Origin: Sulfidibacter corallicola
GTDB lineage: Bacteria > Acidobacteriota > Holophagae > Acanthopleuribacterales > Acanthopleuribacteraceae
DNA length: 64,000 bases
Assembly (NCBI RefSeq): GCF_017498545.1
Contig: NZ_CP071793.1
Location: 4,179,001-4,243,000 of the forward strand
Direction of reading: 5' to 3'
A program made the translations under genes and the position numbers. The notes under the pieces were generated by a model. The model did no database searches. It had not been told where the DNA came from and saw only the letters and a program-made list of their open reading frames with translations. Position 1 is the first letter of the stretch, and every line of letters begins with the position of its first letter. Of the stretch, positions 53,372-63,671 are shown in pieces.

Positions 53372-53405
53372 AAAGCTCTCGGGTCTCCAACCCGGGAGCT
53401 TTTTT
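53372..53405 (+). terminator. Rho-independent terminator of the exported Gly/Ala-rich protein gene
   Basis: AAAGCTCTCGGG (from 53372) pairs with CCCGGGAGCTTT with one T-G wobble and a 7-base loop, followed by TTTTTCG. It lies 27 bases after the stop. Confidence 0.8.
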
Positions 53406-53617
53406 CGTTTGGAGACCGGTTCGCGGCGAAACCCGGCGGATCTCCTGATGCCGAACGGGACATCTTGGGTTATAGTCGCCCAGCCGGACCGGAGCGAACC
53501 CAGCTTGGACCGAAGCCGTCGAGCACGTGGAAGTCCCTTTTACCGCTCGGCTTCGGGCTTTAGAATCGGCTTTTGGAAAAATCCTTTGTGATATGATTGG
53601 CCAAAACGGAGGCAAGC

Positions 53618-54331
53618 ATGCGGAAAAGAATCCTCGTTGTCGAAGACGAGCCAAAAATTCGCGAAGGCATTGTGGACGCTTTGACTTTTCAAGGCTTCGA
53701 GGTGCTTTCTGCCGAACGAGGAGATGAAGCCCTTTCCAAAGCCATCATGCAACACCCCGATCTCATCCTGCTCGACATCATGTTGCCCAAATTGAACGGG
53801 CTCGACGTTTGTGAAAACCTGCGCGAAAGCGGGATCAAGGCACCCATCATCTTCCTTTCCGCCAAGGGTCGCGAGAGCGACCGCATCGAAGGCCTCGAAA
53901 AAGGCGCGGACGACTACATCACCAAACCGTTTTCCATCAAGGAGCTGATGGCCCGCATCAACGCCCACCTGCGCCGGCGCGAGCTGGACAAGGTCGAGGC
54001 CCTGAACCAGGACAAGCGCTCCGGCCCCATGCGGGTCAAGGACCTCACCGTGGATTTCGACGCGCGTTCCTGCTGGCTCAACGAAAAGCGGCTCCACCTT
54101 TCCGAAAAAGAATTCATGATTCTCAAAATCCTCTGCGAGAACATCGGCAAGGTCGTCGATCGGGAAACCCTGTTGCGCGAGGTCTGGGGTTACAAGAACG
54201 TGGGCCTGGAAACGCGGACCGTCGACGTGACGATCGGCAAGCTCCGCCAGAAGATCGAAAAGAACGCCTCCTCTCCGGAAATCATCAAGACCAAACGCGG
54301 CAAGGGCTACATCATCGAGGACGCCATCTGA
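53618..54331 (+). CDS. OmpR-family response regulator
   Basis: A 237-residue two-component regulator. The receiver has VVEDEPKIREGIVDAL, the phospho-acceptor Asp near residue 53 in DLILLDIMLPKLNG, and GADDYITKPFSIKELMARIN. The C-terminal winged helix contains LHLSEKEFMILKILCENIGK and VDRETLLREVWGYKNVGLET. RTVDVTIGKLRQKIEKN is the recognition and wing region. ATG 53618 follows CGGAGGCAAGC; the frame to 53597 adds seven non-conserved residues. It is one base before the kinase gene. The signal and target genes are unknown. Confidence 0.94.
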   Translation: MRKRILVVEDEPKIREGIVDALTFQGFEVLSAERGDEALSKAIMQHPDLILLDIMLPKLNGLDVCENLRESGIKAPIIFLSAKGRESDRIEGLEKGADDYITKPFSIKELMARINAHLRRRELDKVEALNQDKRSGPMRVKDLTVDFDARSCWLNEKRLHLSEKEFMILKILCENIGKVVDRETLLREVWGYKNVGLETRTVDVTIGKLRQKIEKNASSPEIIKTKRGKGYIIEDAI

Positions 54332-54332
54332 C

Positions 54333-56189
54333 ATGAAGAACCGGATTCTCAAGACCTTTTCCGGTTACATCGTTTTGCTTTTGGTTCCCGTGAGCATTCT
54401 TTTCTACCAGGGAACCGTTTCGCTGAAAAACCACAAGCTCCAGTTGGAAAACAGCTTGAACGCCCAACACGATCGGGTCGCCAACGATTTCATTCGCGAC
54501 CTCTCGATGGAATGGCAACGCTTTCTGGAGCGCGAGAAAGTTCGTCCCTTCACTTACTACCTGCCGGTCATCTTTTCCGAGGGCGACCAGATTGCCACTA
54601 CCGGCGGCGACCTGGTCTATCAACGATCGCCGCTCTATTTGAACAAGGTACGCCAACTCAAGAACCTGCGCCCCACCGAGTCCGGCATCGTGGACGGCAT
54701 GGACCAGACGACCGAGAGCCTGTACAACATCATCGAAAACAGCGTCGTCGGCTACTTTCAGCTCGACCCCGCCACTCGTCGGGTCACGACGCCCTACGAC
54801 ACGAACGAAGCCTTCAAGACCAGCCGCGAAAACAAGGTTATGGTAGATCAGTTCCGTCAGTTCCTCGAGCAGGAAATCAAGCCGCTGCTGATTACCCGCC
54901 TGGGCGTGGACAACATCGACAGCATGGACAAGAGCGTCATCCTGCGCAACCTGAAAGCCAGTCGCCGGCTGAACAAGAGCAAGGAATCGCTCAGCGAACT
55001 GCAAACGCTCTTCGAGTTCGCGACGCAAAACCCCTCCTACCTGGATGAGAAGGGAGAGGACTGGGTTTCCATCAGTTACTACGACTTCGCGAGCATCATC
55101 TTTCCGGACACCCTGGGCAACAAGTACATCGTTTCGTTTCGCATCGTGCTGGTGGACGAACATCTCCTGATTCAGGGTTTCCTGATCAACCTACTGATCT
55201 TTCACCAAGGCTCCCAGAGCAGTTACCTGGAGCACCGCCAGCCGGAATTCGGCAGCGTGGTGATTCGCGAAACCACCGCGGTCGCCGGTGGCGTGAAACT
55301 GATCGAACCCTTCGGTAACCTGACCCTGCAAAAACGCAAAAACGACCAGGCGGCCTACCTCCAGAGTTACTACGAGGAACGCAACCGCTTCTGGTTCAGC
55401 ATCTTCTGCCTCATATTGGTGCTCGGTGCATCCATGTTCCACATGGGTAAGTTGATTTCCGCCCAGGCCTTCCTGACGCGCAAGAAGAACGACTTCATTT
55501 CGGCGATCACCCACGAGCTCAAGGCGCCCCTGACCAGCATCATCATGTATACCGAAATGCTGCTGGAAGGCTGGGCCAAGGGCAAGGAACACACTTATTA
55601 CAAGTACATCCACTGCGAATCGGAGCGCCTGTCACGCCTGATCAAGAACGTGCTCGACTATTCCGGCATCGAGCGCGGCGTGTTCCGCGCCAAGAAGAAC
55701 TCGTTGCTCCTGGACGAATTCATCGAGGAAACCCTGGAACCACTCCAGGTTTGGATCGAGAACAACGGCCTGAAGTACTCCTACCAGGTGCGCTCGACGC
55801 CCTACGTCCGTTTCGACAAGGATTCGCTGGCCCAGGTCATCTACAACCTCTGCGACAATGCCATCAAGTACGCCCGCACCGATCCCAATCCCCTGTTGAC
55901 GATCATCATCGACGAAACCGATACGGACGCCATCCTGATCGTTTTCGACAACGGCCCCGGCGTGCCCAAAGAGGACGAGACCAAGGTCTTCAACCGCTTT
56001 CATCGCTGCGAAAACGAATTGACGCGGGAGAGCACGGGTACCGGTCTCGGCCTGAGCCTCGTCAAGGAACTGGTCGAAAGCAACGGCGGCACCATCAACC
56101 TGTTTCACCCGGAAACCGGCAGCGGCTTCGGGGTCAAGATCCTGATTCCGAAATCGGTGGATTCCTCGCTGGAAACGGCAGCCGGTTGA
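54333..56189 (+). CDS. Sensor histidine kinase
   Basis: A 618-residue membrane kinase. TM1 lies at about 8-25 (FSGYIVLLLVPVSILFYQG). A large extracytoplasmic sensor of some 320 residues has no recognised domain. TM2 is near 350-370 (FWFSIFCLILVLGASMFHMG). The dimerisation domain has SAITHELKAPLTSIIMYTEM with the phospho-His near 393. The ATPase domain has VIYNLCDNAIKYA (N-box), VFDNGPGVPKED and GTGLGLSLVKELVESNGG. No HAMP domain is evident. It is coupled to the response regulator upstream (stop and start one base apart). The big sensor region likely defines the signal. Confidence 0.92.
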   Translation: MKNRILKTFSGYIVLLLVPVSILFYQGTVSLKNHKLQLENSLNAQHDRVANDFIRDLSMEWQRFLEREKVRPFTYYLPVIFSEGDQIATTGGDLVYQRSPLYLNKVRQLKNLRPTESGIVDGMDQTTESLYNIIENSVVGYFQLDPATRRVTTPYDTNEAFKTSRENKVMVDQFRQFLEQEIKPLLITRLGVDNIDSMDKSVILRNLKASRRLNKSKESLSELQTLFEFATQNPSYLDEKGEDWVSISYYDFASIIFPDTLGNKYIVSFRIVLVDEHLLIQGFLINLLIFHQGSQSSYLEHRQPEFGSVVIRETTAVAGGVKLIEPFGNLTLQKRKNDQAAYLQSYYEERNRFWFSIFCLILVLGASMFHMGKLISAQAFLTRKKNDFISAITHELKAPLTSIIMYTEMLLEGWAKGKEHTYYKYIHCESERLSRLIKNVLDYSGIERGVFRAKKNSLLLDEFIEETLEPLQVWIENNGLKYSYQVRSTPYVRFDKDSLAQVIYNLCDNAIKYARTDPNPLLTIIIDETDTDAILIVFDNGPGVPKEDETKVFNRFHRCENELTRESTGTGLGLSLVKELVESNGGTINLFHPETGSGFGVKILIPKSVDSSLETAAG

Positions 56190-56213
56190 ACCCCGGATCG
56201 GGAAAAGCACGCC

Positions 56214-57872
56214 CTACTCGGCGTAACCCAGGCTGCGCATGACTTCCAATTGCTCCGGTGTCAGTTCGCCCACATCGCCGGCATCCAGGCCGCGCCCTTC
56301 GAGATAGGCCTGCATGAACAGGAACAGTGCGTCCCGTCGCTGCAGCTCGGATTCGGCGCGGTTCTGCCGCTCCAAGGGGTCCAGGTCCAGGCGAAACAGC
56401 TCGGCGCCGTAAGTCTCGCCCTTGCGCGACTGGATCAGTTTGTCCTGTCCCTGCCACACCGCGACCAGGCGAGGGTCTTCGGCCGGCACGTGGGGACCCA
56501 GAAAGAAGGTTTCACCGAAGTGCGGTGTGGGTGTCGCACCGGAAGGCTCGGAAGACAGGAGGTTGCGTCCCTCCCAATCATCTCTCGGAGGGGTTTTCGT
56601 GATCGCGGCGATCGTCGGCGGAATGTCCAGAATGGAAACGAGATCGGTCGAAGGAGGAGCGGGTTCGATGCCCGCCCCCGCCAGGGCGAACGGTACGTGC
56701 ATGACCTCTTCGTACAGGGTGTCGGCATGCAACAGGCCGCCGTGCTCGCCGAACTCTTCGCCGTGATCCGAGGTCAACAGGATGGTCCAGTCACCTCGAG
56801 CCAACAATCGCTCGACCAAGGGTCCGATCAATCCGTCGGTGTAGGCCAGCTCCCCTTCGTACAAATCGCGCAACAAATCGATCTGCGCCGGGGTCGGCGG
56901 GTCGAACTCGTGCTCGAGCAGCCAGCCGGTCATGCCGATCCCCTCCGGATCGCTGCGCCCATCGCGAGGCAGGTAGGGACAATGAACCTCGTAGGTGTGG
57001 AGAAACACGAAAAGCGGGGCCTGATCCGAGTCGACCAGGGCTCGATCCAAGCGGGCCATGTTGGGCGCCAGGCGTGAGATGGCCTCGGGGTCCTTTTCCA
57101 TCATGCGCGGGGGATCCTCGACGAAGTCGTGAAAGCCCTGGCTCAGGCCATATCTCCCCGACACGTAGTTACCCTCGGTAAAGGCCATCGCGTAGTAGCC
57201 CGCATCGCGCATGGTTTCCGCCAAGGTCACCGCATCGTCGCTCAGTAGCTGTTGCGGCAGGCGCACCCCGTGTTTCACGGGCGACAGCCCGGTCAGCATC
57301 GAGGCATGGGCAGGAAGCGTCCATGGCGCGGTGGTGTAGGCCCTCTCGAACAGGCGGCCGTTCAGGGCAAAAGACGCCGCCAGCCGCGGCATGTGTTCGC
57401 TGTCGAACAGGTCGTAACGCAGGGTATCGATGCTGATCAACAACACGTTGGGCCGGTCGGTGGTCCCCTCGGGAAGCACGAAGGGCTCGCCGAACCACAG
57501 TGGCTCCCCTTCCCACGCGAAGGTCGCCGCGGGTTCGGTCACCGATAGTTCGTGCCGCGACCAACTGCGTGCGGGCAGGTTCAGAACGGCGGGTTGCGCG
57601 CCGTGAACCCGAACCGTCCGCGCCCCGCTCTCGCGATTGCCCACCCACAACCAAACCCGGCGATTCGGCGGCAATGCGCGCGCGTAGGGCGTCGGCGCCT
57701 CCACACCGGCGATGAATCTGCCGTCGATTTCGAGCACCTTGGTTTCGGGTGCCACGAGGGTATAACCCGGTTGGCGACCGCAACTCGCGAGTACGGCCAC
57801 CATCACAAGCGCCAAGGCGTAGAACCAAATACCTTTCAGAACCGGGATACGACTGCGATTCGCCACGATCAT
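56214..57872 (-). CDS. Sulfatase-superfamily lipoprotein
   Basis: A 552-residue protein with a lipoprotein signal (FYALALVMVAVLASCGRQ). An N-terminal ~100-residue beta domain is followed by an alkaline-phosphatase/sulfatase catalytic fold: PNVLLISIDTLRYDLF (metal Asp), APWTLPAHASMLTGLSPVKH at the nucleophile, LTSDHGEEFGEHGGLLHADT (metal Asp/His). In true sulfatases the nucleophile motif is C/S-x-P-x-R; here it reads T-L-P-A-H. It therefore cannot carry formylglycine at that place and may be a Thr-dependent phospho- or phosphoglycerol-type hydrolase or transferase, which is inference. It faces the histidine kinase gene tail to tail. ATG 57872 has AAGG upstream. Confidence 0.85.
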   Translation of the reverse strand: MIVANRSRIPVLKGIWFYALALVMVAVLASCGRQPGYTLVAPETKVLEIDGRFIAGVEAPTPYARALPPNRRVWLWVGNRESGARTVRVHGAQPAVLNLPARSWSRHELSVTEPAATFAWEGEPLWFGEPFVLPEGTTDRPNVLLISIDTLRYDLFDSEHMPRLAASFALNGRLFERAYTTAPWTLPAHASMLTGLSPVKHGVRLPQQLLSDDAVTLAETMRDAGYYAMAFTEGNYVSGRYGLSQGFHDFVEDPPRMMEKDPEAISRLAPNMARLDRALVDSDQAPLFVFLHTYEVHCPYLPRDGRSDPEGIGMTGWLLEHEFDPPTPAQIDLLRDLYEGELAYTDGLIGPLVERLLARGDWTILLTSDHGEEFGEHGGLLHADTLYEEVMHVPFALAGAGIEPAPPSTDLVSILDIPPTIAAITKTPPRDDWEGRNLLSSEPSGATPTPHFGETFFLGPHVPAEDPRLVAVWQGQDKLIQSRKGETYGAELFRLDLDPLERQNRAESELQRRDALFLFMQAYLEGRGLDAGDVGELTPEQLEVMRSLGYAE

Positions 57873-57921
57873 GCGTCAACCTTGTCCTTCAATCAGTTTC
57901 CATAGCGCCCGGCATTGCCAC

Positions 57922-58455
57922 TCAAGCATCCGGCGGGCTCATCGGCCAGGGCGTCTTCGAGAATCCGTCACTCACCTGGCGCACCGCTTCGTAGGCCACG
58001 ATGCCCACCGACATCGCCAGGTTCAGACTGCGCGTCTTGCCGTACATCGGGATCGTGAAGACCCGCTCGGGGAAACGCCGCAACAGCGATTCCGGCAAGC
58101 CCTTGGTTTCCTTGCCGAACACCAGGAAATCGCCGGGTCGATATTGCACCTCGCCGTAGGGTCGATCGGTCTTGGTGGTGAAGTAGAAAAAACGCGCCTC
58201 GGGCCCGGCCAGGCCCCAGAGCGCCTCGAGATCGGGCAGGGTCCGCCATTTCAAATGAGGCCAGTAATCCAGACCGGCCCGCCGCATATACTTGTCTTCC
58301 AACGAGAAACCCAGAGGTTCAATCAAGGTGAGGGTGATATCCAGCCCAACACACAGTCGTCCGATCGATCCGGTATTACCCGGAATCTCCGGTTCGACGA
58401 GCACGATGTTGAGGCTCCTCGCATAATCGAGCGTGGCCATTCCCTTTTGTTCCAT
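57922..58455 (-). CDS. trmL: tRNA (cytidine/uridine-34 2'-O)-methyltransferase TrmL
   Basis: A 177-residue SPOUT methyltransferase that methylates the wobble ribose of tRNA-Leu. The family start is LNIVLVEPEIPGNTGSIGRL, followed by LTLIEPLGFSLEDKYMRRAG and LDYWPHLKW. The knot region has FLVFGKETKGLPESLL, FTIPMYGKTRSLNLAMSVGI and VAYEAVRQV. The length is close to E. coli TrmL. ATG 58455 has GGGG six bases upstream; ATG 58440 is possible. It lies 49 bases before the sulfatase-like gene on the same strand. Confidence 0.93.
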   Translation of the reverse strand: MEQKGMATLDYARSLNIVLVEPEIPGNTGSIGRLCVGLDITLTLIEPLGFSLEDKYMRRAGLDYWPHLKWRTLPDLEALWGLAGPEARFFYFTTKTDRPYGEVQYRPGDFLVFGKETKGLPESLLRRFPERVFTIPMYGKTRSLNLAMSVGIVAYEAVRQVSDGFSKTPWPMSPPDA

Positions 58456-58531
58456 TCACAGCCCCATTTCACGATGTCGACCGGCGCCGCGGTCCCGAGC
58501 GTATCGGACAGCCGCCCCGCCCATAAATCGG

Positions 58532-58711
58532 TCAGCGCAGGACATTGTCCCAAAATTCGTCCCAAATGCCCAATTGGTGCAGCGTGATGATGGCCGCAAA
58601 CACTAGGAAAACCAGGAATCCAATAGCGAAAAGTACCCAACCGCTAAACGTGAAGCAGCCCGCTTTCGGTGTCTCGGATCGGTCCGACGAAGATGGTTTG
58701 GGATCGCTCAT
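58532..58711 (-). CDS. Small single-pass membrane protein (59 residues)
   Basis: Read directly from the minus strand: ATG 58711 with AAGGATTTAT upstream, stop TGA at 58532. The 59 residues have a hydrophilic Ser/Pro/Asp-rich start (MSDPKPSSSDRSETPKAG), one clear membrane helix (WVLFAIGFLVFLVFAAIITL) and a short Trp-rich tail (LGIWDEFWDNVLR). No family is recognised. It is 76 bases upstream of trmL on the same strand and could be the first gene of that transcript. Confidence 0.6.
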   Translation of the reverse strand: MSDPKPSSSDRSETPKAGCFTFSGWVLFAIGFLVFLVFAAIITLHQLGIWDEFWDNVLR

Positions 58712-58955
58712 ATAAATCCTTCAATCAAGCGAGACTTGGCGGGCCCGCACCCACAATCCCATGATTCTAACCGAAGCGCGGCCAGAACGAGCCTGCTTTG
58801 GCCAATTTCCCGGCGACGCGCGCCCATGGCGAAGCGGATAGATCCCCACCACAACGCGATCCACGACGGGGCGGCCCCGGCCGATCCGTGTAGACCCGCG
58901 CGAAACCTTGAGCTAAAGTAAGGCATCGCAGGATCTCGAGAACAAGGAACAATCG

Positions 58956-60095
<1,140 letters not shown>

Positions 60096-60464
60096 TTCCA
60101 TCCGGCCCGTCGCCTCTCCGCAACGGCACCGGGAAAAGGCACCGCGATCCACGACCGCCGGCGGTCGATGGAAAGCGAAACACGCACTTCGGCCAATGTG
60201 TCAAAAGGCAACGGGGGTCATAAATGTGCGATTCGCGCGATGCGGGCATTTCCCACATCCGCGAACGCGCTAGAATGGTGCCCATCCACAAGGGGTCTGT
60301 CGAACGGCTCACTTGGAACGAAGCAATTCTGCATTTCGAGCGTTATCGGATGCGGGTTTCCCGGACCTCCATCGAACCACCGGCCACCGCACGACCGAGC
60401 GACGGTGCAGGAGCCCGCCAGCGGCGAGGTGCCGCGAACATCCCGAACAAGGAGTTTCACCTAT
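60096..60464. other. Intergenic region upstream of the TfpX/TfpZ-like gene
   Basis: About 370 bases with no gene-like sequence; longer open frames on both strands read as shadows rich in Arg/Ser. The promoter of the downstream gene is presumably here. A TAGAAT near 60272 is a possible -10 but has no good -35 partner. Confidence 0.45.
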
Positions 60465-61361
60465 ATGGCCAGCGATGCGAGCAATTTCCCATTTCGCCTC
60501 AAATACTTCCTCAGCCACCTGGCGGTTTCCATCTTGGTATTCGCCGTTTTCGTGGGCGCGGTACTGACGTTCTGGTATCCGATCCCTTATTTTTGGACGG
60601 AAGGCGGTTATTACGGACTTGGGGTGGCCACGTTCGTCGACCTGGTAATGGGTCCGCTCCTGACGCTGTGTATCGCCAAGGAGACAAAATCGAGAAAAGC
60701 CCTGATTTTCGACCTGGTCGTGATCGGTGCGCTTCAGATTGGTGCCTTGGGATACGGGCTCAACCTGGTCTACAAAGAACGACCCATCGCGGTCTACCTG
60801 TTCTTGGAAACGTTTCATGTCATGCGCACCGAGGATTTGGCCAATATCGGGAAAACGCCCGACGATCTGAAATCCCTGGGTAAGCCCAACCCCCACTTCG
60901 TCTTCGTTCGCGAACCGGCCACCAAGACGGAAGCCAAGAAAACCATGCGCATGGTGATCGAGAACCAAATCGATATCCAACACCAGATCTATTTGTGGCA
61001 ACCCTTGGCAGAACGAATGTCGCTCGCCCGCGAACGAGCCATCGACGTCGCCGAGTTCAAGGAGGGCGATCCCGAGGCCGCCGCCAAACTGGAGGCCTTC
61101 GCCAAACGTCACAAGGGCTCGGAAGAAGTTTTTTTCTACCGGTTCAGCGGCAAGTTCACCAACACCGTCTTGGCCTTCGACGGCCAAGGCGAACCGATCG
61201 GTTACGTCGACGTGGAACCGCCACCACCGCCCATTGTGACACCGCCCGTCAAAGACGAGGCTCCGCCCGGCATCGCCGCACCGGAAGCACCGAAGTCGGA
61301 AGCGGCCCCGGCCCCCGAGGGTGAACCCGGCGACGAGAACGCACCCCAAAACCAGAACTGA
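60465..61361 (+). CDS. TfpX/TfpZ-like type IV pilin accessory protein
   Basis: A 298-residue membrane protein. Its first ~120 residues match the TfpX/TfpZ pilin accessory family: RLKYFLSHLAVSILVFAVFV, TFWYPIPYFWTEGGYYGLGV, ATFVDLVMGPLLTLCIAKET, FDLVVIGALQIGALGYGLNL and YKERPIAVYLF, giving about four membrane helices. A soluble region of ~130 residues follows. A Pro/Ala/Glu-rich tail of ~45 residues (PPPPPIVTPPVKDE) ends it. In Pseudomonas such proteins sit beside the major pilin and aid its assembly; no pilin gene is in this window. ATG 60465 follows AAGGAG at a spacing of about 11; the frame to 60168 is not protein-like. Confidence 0.8.
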   Translation: MASDASNFPFRLKYFLSHLAVSILVFAVFVGAVLTFWYPIPYFWTEGGYYGLGVATFVDLVMGPLLTLCIAKETKSRKALIFDLVVIGALQIGALGYGLNLVYKERPIAVYLFLETFHVMRTEDLANIGKTPDDLKSLGKPNPHFVFVREPATKTEAKKTMRMVIENQIDIQHQIYLWQPLAERMSLARERAIDVAEFKEGDPEAAAKLEAFAKRHKGSEEVFFYRFSGKFTNTVLAFDGQGEPIGYVDVEPPPPPIVTPPVKDEAPPGIAAPEAPKSEAAPAPEGEPGDENAPQNQN

Positions 61362-61366
61362 ATCTC

Positions 61367-61399
61367 GAGGTCTCGATGGTACCGGGCCGTCGAGGCCTC
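61367..61399. terminator. Hairpin between convergent genes
   Basis: GAGGTCTCGATGG (61367-61379) pairs with CCGTCGAGGCCTC (61387-61399), 13 pairs including two wobbles on the plus strand, with a 7-base loop. It starts five bases after the TfpX/TfpZ-like stop. No T run follows, so it may act in termination or as an mRNA 3' end stabiliser. Confidence 0.5.
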
Positions 61400-61468
61400 A
61401 TCCACGCGTCATCCGAACCGTGAAATCCAGCCCGTCGGACGCCCATTTCGGCTTCGATCGGGTTCGGA

Positions 61469-63238
61469 CTAACCGGTCAACACCTCTTGGATCGCATGGC
61501 GCACGGAGTCGTCCTTGTCGGTCATGAATTTGGTGAGGAAGCTGATGTGATGCGGCGCCCGGGTGGCTCCCAGGGCACGCACGGCTGCCACCCGCCGCCC
61601 GCTGGAACTGCGGGTCTTGAAAAAAGAGGTCTTGTTCACAATGCTCTTGAGGTAGTCGATCGATACGGGGCAGTCGAGTTTACCCAGGGCCATCAAGGCC
61701 GCGTGGCGCACCCGCTCGGAATCGTGATCCTCCGACAGTTCGATGAGAATCGGTGCAAAACCCGATTGTCCACCGTACGCGACATAGTCCAAGAGACGGA
61801 TGAGCCGATTCTCGTCCTCCTGCTGCGTCAATAACCGGTATCCGAGTTCCAGGGTGCGTGAATCCTCGATCAGGAACAGGCAGCGGTACACCTGATCGAG
61901 CACCCGCTTGCTGGTTTCGTTCTCCAGCAACCATTTCAGGGTCGGAACCAAAGAAATCGGTGGCTTGACCGAAAGCAACAGCAACAGGTTGCGGCGAACG
62001 TACCAGGGTTTGTTCTCGCGGATCGCCAGATCCAACTCCTTCATGACGTCGGGAAAGATGACGTCACCCATGCTGAACAGGGTATCCAACAGGATCTTGC
62101 GCAGGCGTCGTTCCTTGGTTTCGAAGAGGACCTGCATCAAGGAGTTGAAAATCCCCAGCGCATGCTCCCGAAACAAGATGTTCATCCGCGTCCGCAAACC
62201 CTGTTCCGAATCGGCCGCCCGAACCAGGCGCTCCAGGAACCGCGGTTCGAGAAAGCTCTTCAGGTTGTTTTCCAAAAGGGTCTTGTAGGGATCGCGATGG
62301 CGTTGACTCTGTTCCGCCATGACCGTCAGGCCGTAGAGCAGGGGCCGGTACCGTTCTTCCGCGCCGAAATGCCGCAAAATGTCGGCAAAGGTTTCCAAGT
62401 GAATGCGATACAGATCGAACTCCTGGCAGATCCGCAGGTCGAAGGGCATCGCCTTAACGATGCGGTACAGCGCCTTCAGCTCGTTGTTTTGGATCAGGAC
62501 CTTGACCAGGACCTGATAGCTGGAGAAGGCCAGCTCGCGATCGCCGCGATCGAGCGAACGCAAGTCGTTGCGCATCAGGGTCAAGGAATCGGCGACCTTG
62601 GTCATTTGCTGTTGATCCACCAGGTGCTGCATGGTGCCGTAGAGCGTTTCGTAATCCTCGGTGGAAATGAAGAGACCGGGCACCAGGTCCTCGGTTCGCC
62701 GTATCCCCGCCTCGCGCTCGGGCGCGGTCGACTCTTCTTCCGGCGATTGTTTCTTGAACGCCGGGGTGGGTGTCCCGATACTGAAGGGCGCCTGACGGTT
62801 GAAGCTGTCTTCCAGGGCCGGAGGGTTGACCTGGATTTTATAGACGCCGGCGCCTTGGAGTATTTGGGAAGCGCTGCCATGACTGGAGAAAAAATAGCTG
62901 TCGCGGTGTAACAACCCGATGAAGGCGTGGATGTCCTCGATCGTGGCTCCCTGAAGGATGAGCACCTCGTAGATTTTGCGTTGGATACACGCCTCGAGAA
63001 ACCACTGGGTGGTCGGCATCGAGAATACGGTGCGATCGACCGCGTGGTGATTGATCAGAATCTGGTTGCTCTGGAGCTGAAGGGTCAGACTGCCGTCGCG
63101 TCGCCACCAAAAGGAACAGGCTTCCGAAAGAAGCCGACCATGTCGCTCCACCACGGGGTTTTCGGCCCGGTACATACCAAAGTAGTCAAAGCAGGCTTTG
63201 ACGATGTTGAACAGGCTTTGGTATTGCTTGGTTATCAT
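61469..63238 (-). CDS. Large helical protein with C-terminal HEAT-like repeats
   Basis: A 589-residue cytoplasmic protein, not recognised as a named family. The N-terminal ~150 residues are mixed (LFNIVKACFDYFGMYRAENP, GSLTLQLQSNQILINHHAVD). The middle is helical. The last ~250 residues have HEAT-like repeats (SFMAVL-type pattern; RHAALMALGKLDCPVSIDYL, RVAAVRALGATRAPHHISFL, DDSVRHAIQEVLTG). It is probably a scaffold. ATG 63238 has AAGG upstream; the frame to 63334 adds a low-quality extension. It converges with the TfpX/TfpZ-like gene. Confidence 0.7.
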   Translation of the reverse strand: MITKQYQSLFNIVKACFDYFGMYRAENPVVERHGRLLSEACSFWWRRDGSLTLQLQSNQILINHHAVDRTVFSMPTTQWFLEACIQRKIYEVLILQGATIEDIHAFIGLLHRDSYFFSSHGSASQILQGAGVYKIQVNPPALEDSFNRQAPFSIGTPTPAFKKQSPEEESTAPEREAGIRRTEDLVPGLFISTEDYETLYGTMQHLVDQQQMTKVADSLTLMRNDLRSLDRGDRELAFSSYQVLVKVLIQNNELKALYRIVKAMPFDLRICQEFDLYRIHLETFADILRHFGAEERYRPLLYGLTVMAEQSQRHRDPYKTLLENNLKSFLEPRFLERLVRAADSEQGLRTRMNILFREHALGIFNSLMQVLFETKERRLRKILLDTLFSMGDVIFPDVMKELDLAIRENKPWYVRRNLLLLLSVKPPISLVPTLKWLLENETSKRVLDQVYRCLFLIEDSRTLELGYRLLTQQEDENRLIRLLDYVAYGGQSGFAPILIELSEDHDSERVRHAALMALGKLDCPVSIDYLKSIVNKTSFFKTRSSSGRRVAAVRALGATRAPHHISFLTKFMTDKDDSVRHAIQEVLTG

Positions 63239-63671
63239 GGACCTTGCACCAAATGTGGTTGCTCGATACCTGCTTCGAAAAGCCAACCCGACCCAATTGT
63301 GAGGAACGGCCGCATGTTCCGGCGCCCATCCCACCGGTAGGCCAGCTCATCACGGCGGCGAATATGGCGAACGGGAGCAGTGAGACCGGATGGAAACCTC
63401 CGTGATTCGCCGCGTCCGAGCATGAATCTGAGTGAATGTATGTACTTTTTTATAAGCCATTTTTTGCGAAATGTATACGCCTTTTCCAAATCGGGCCCTC
63501 TGCTCGGACACGAGAGTTTCCCCAAACTGAAGATGTGAGGTCCGAGTTGCCGCTCAAGGCGTAAAAAACGGAACACGAGTGCCGAAAAAAATGGCGTCGC
63601 ACGACCGTCGGAACCCGCTGTGGATTCCGGAACTCGGTTCCCGACACACCGTCCGAGCCGGACCGTGCAGT
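63239..63671. other. Intergenic region upstream of the HEAT-like gene
   Basis: About 430 bases with no convincing gene. An AT-rich part near 63435-63480 is a likely promoter area, but I could not define boxes. Confidence 0.45.
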
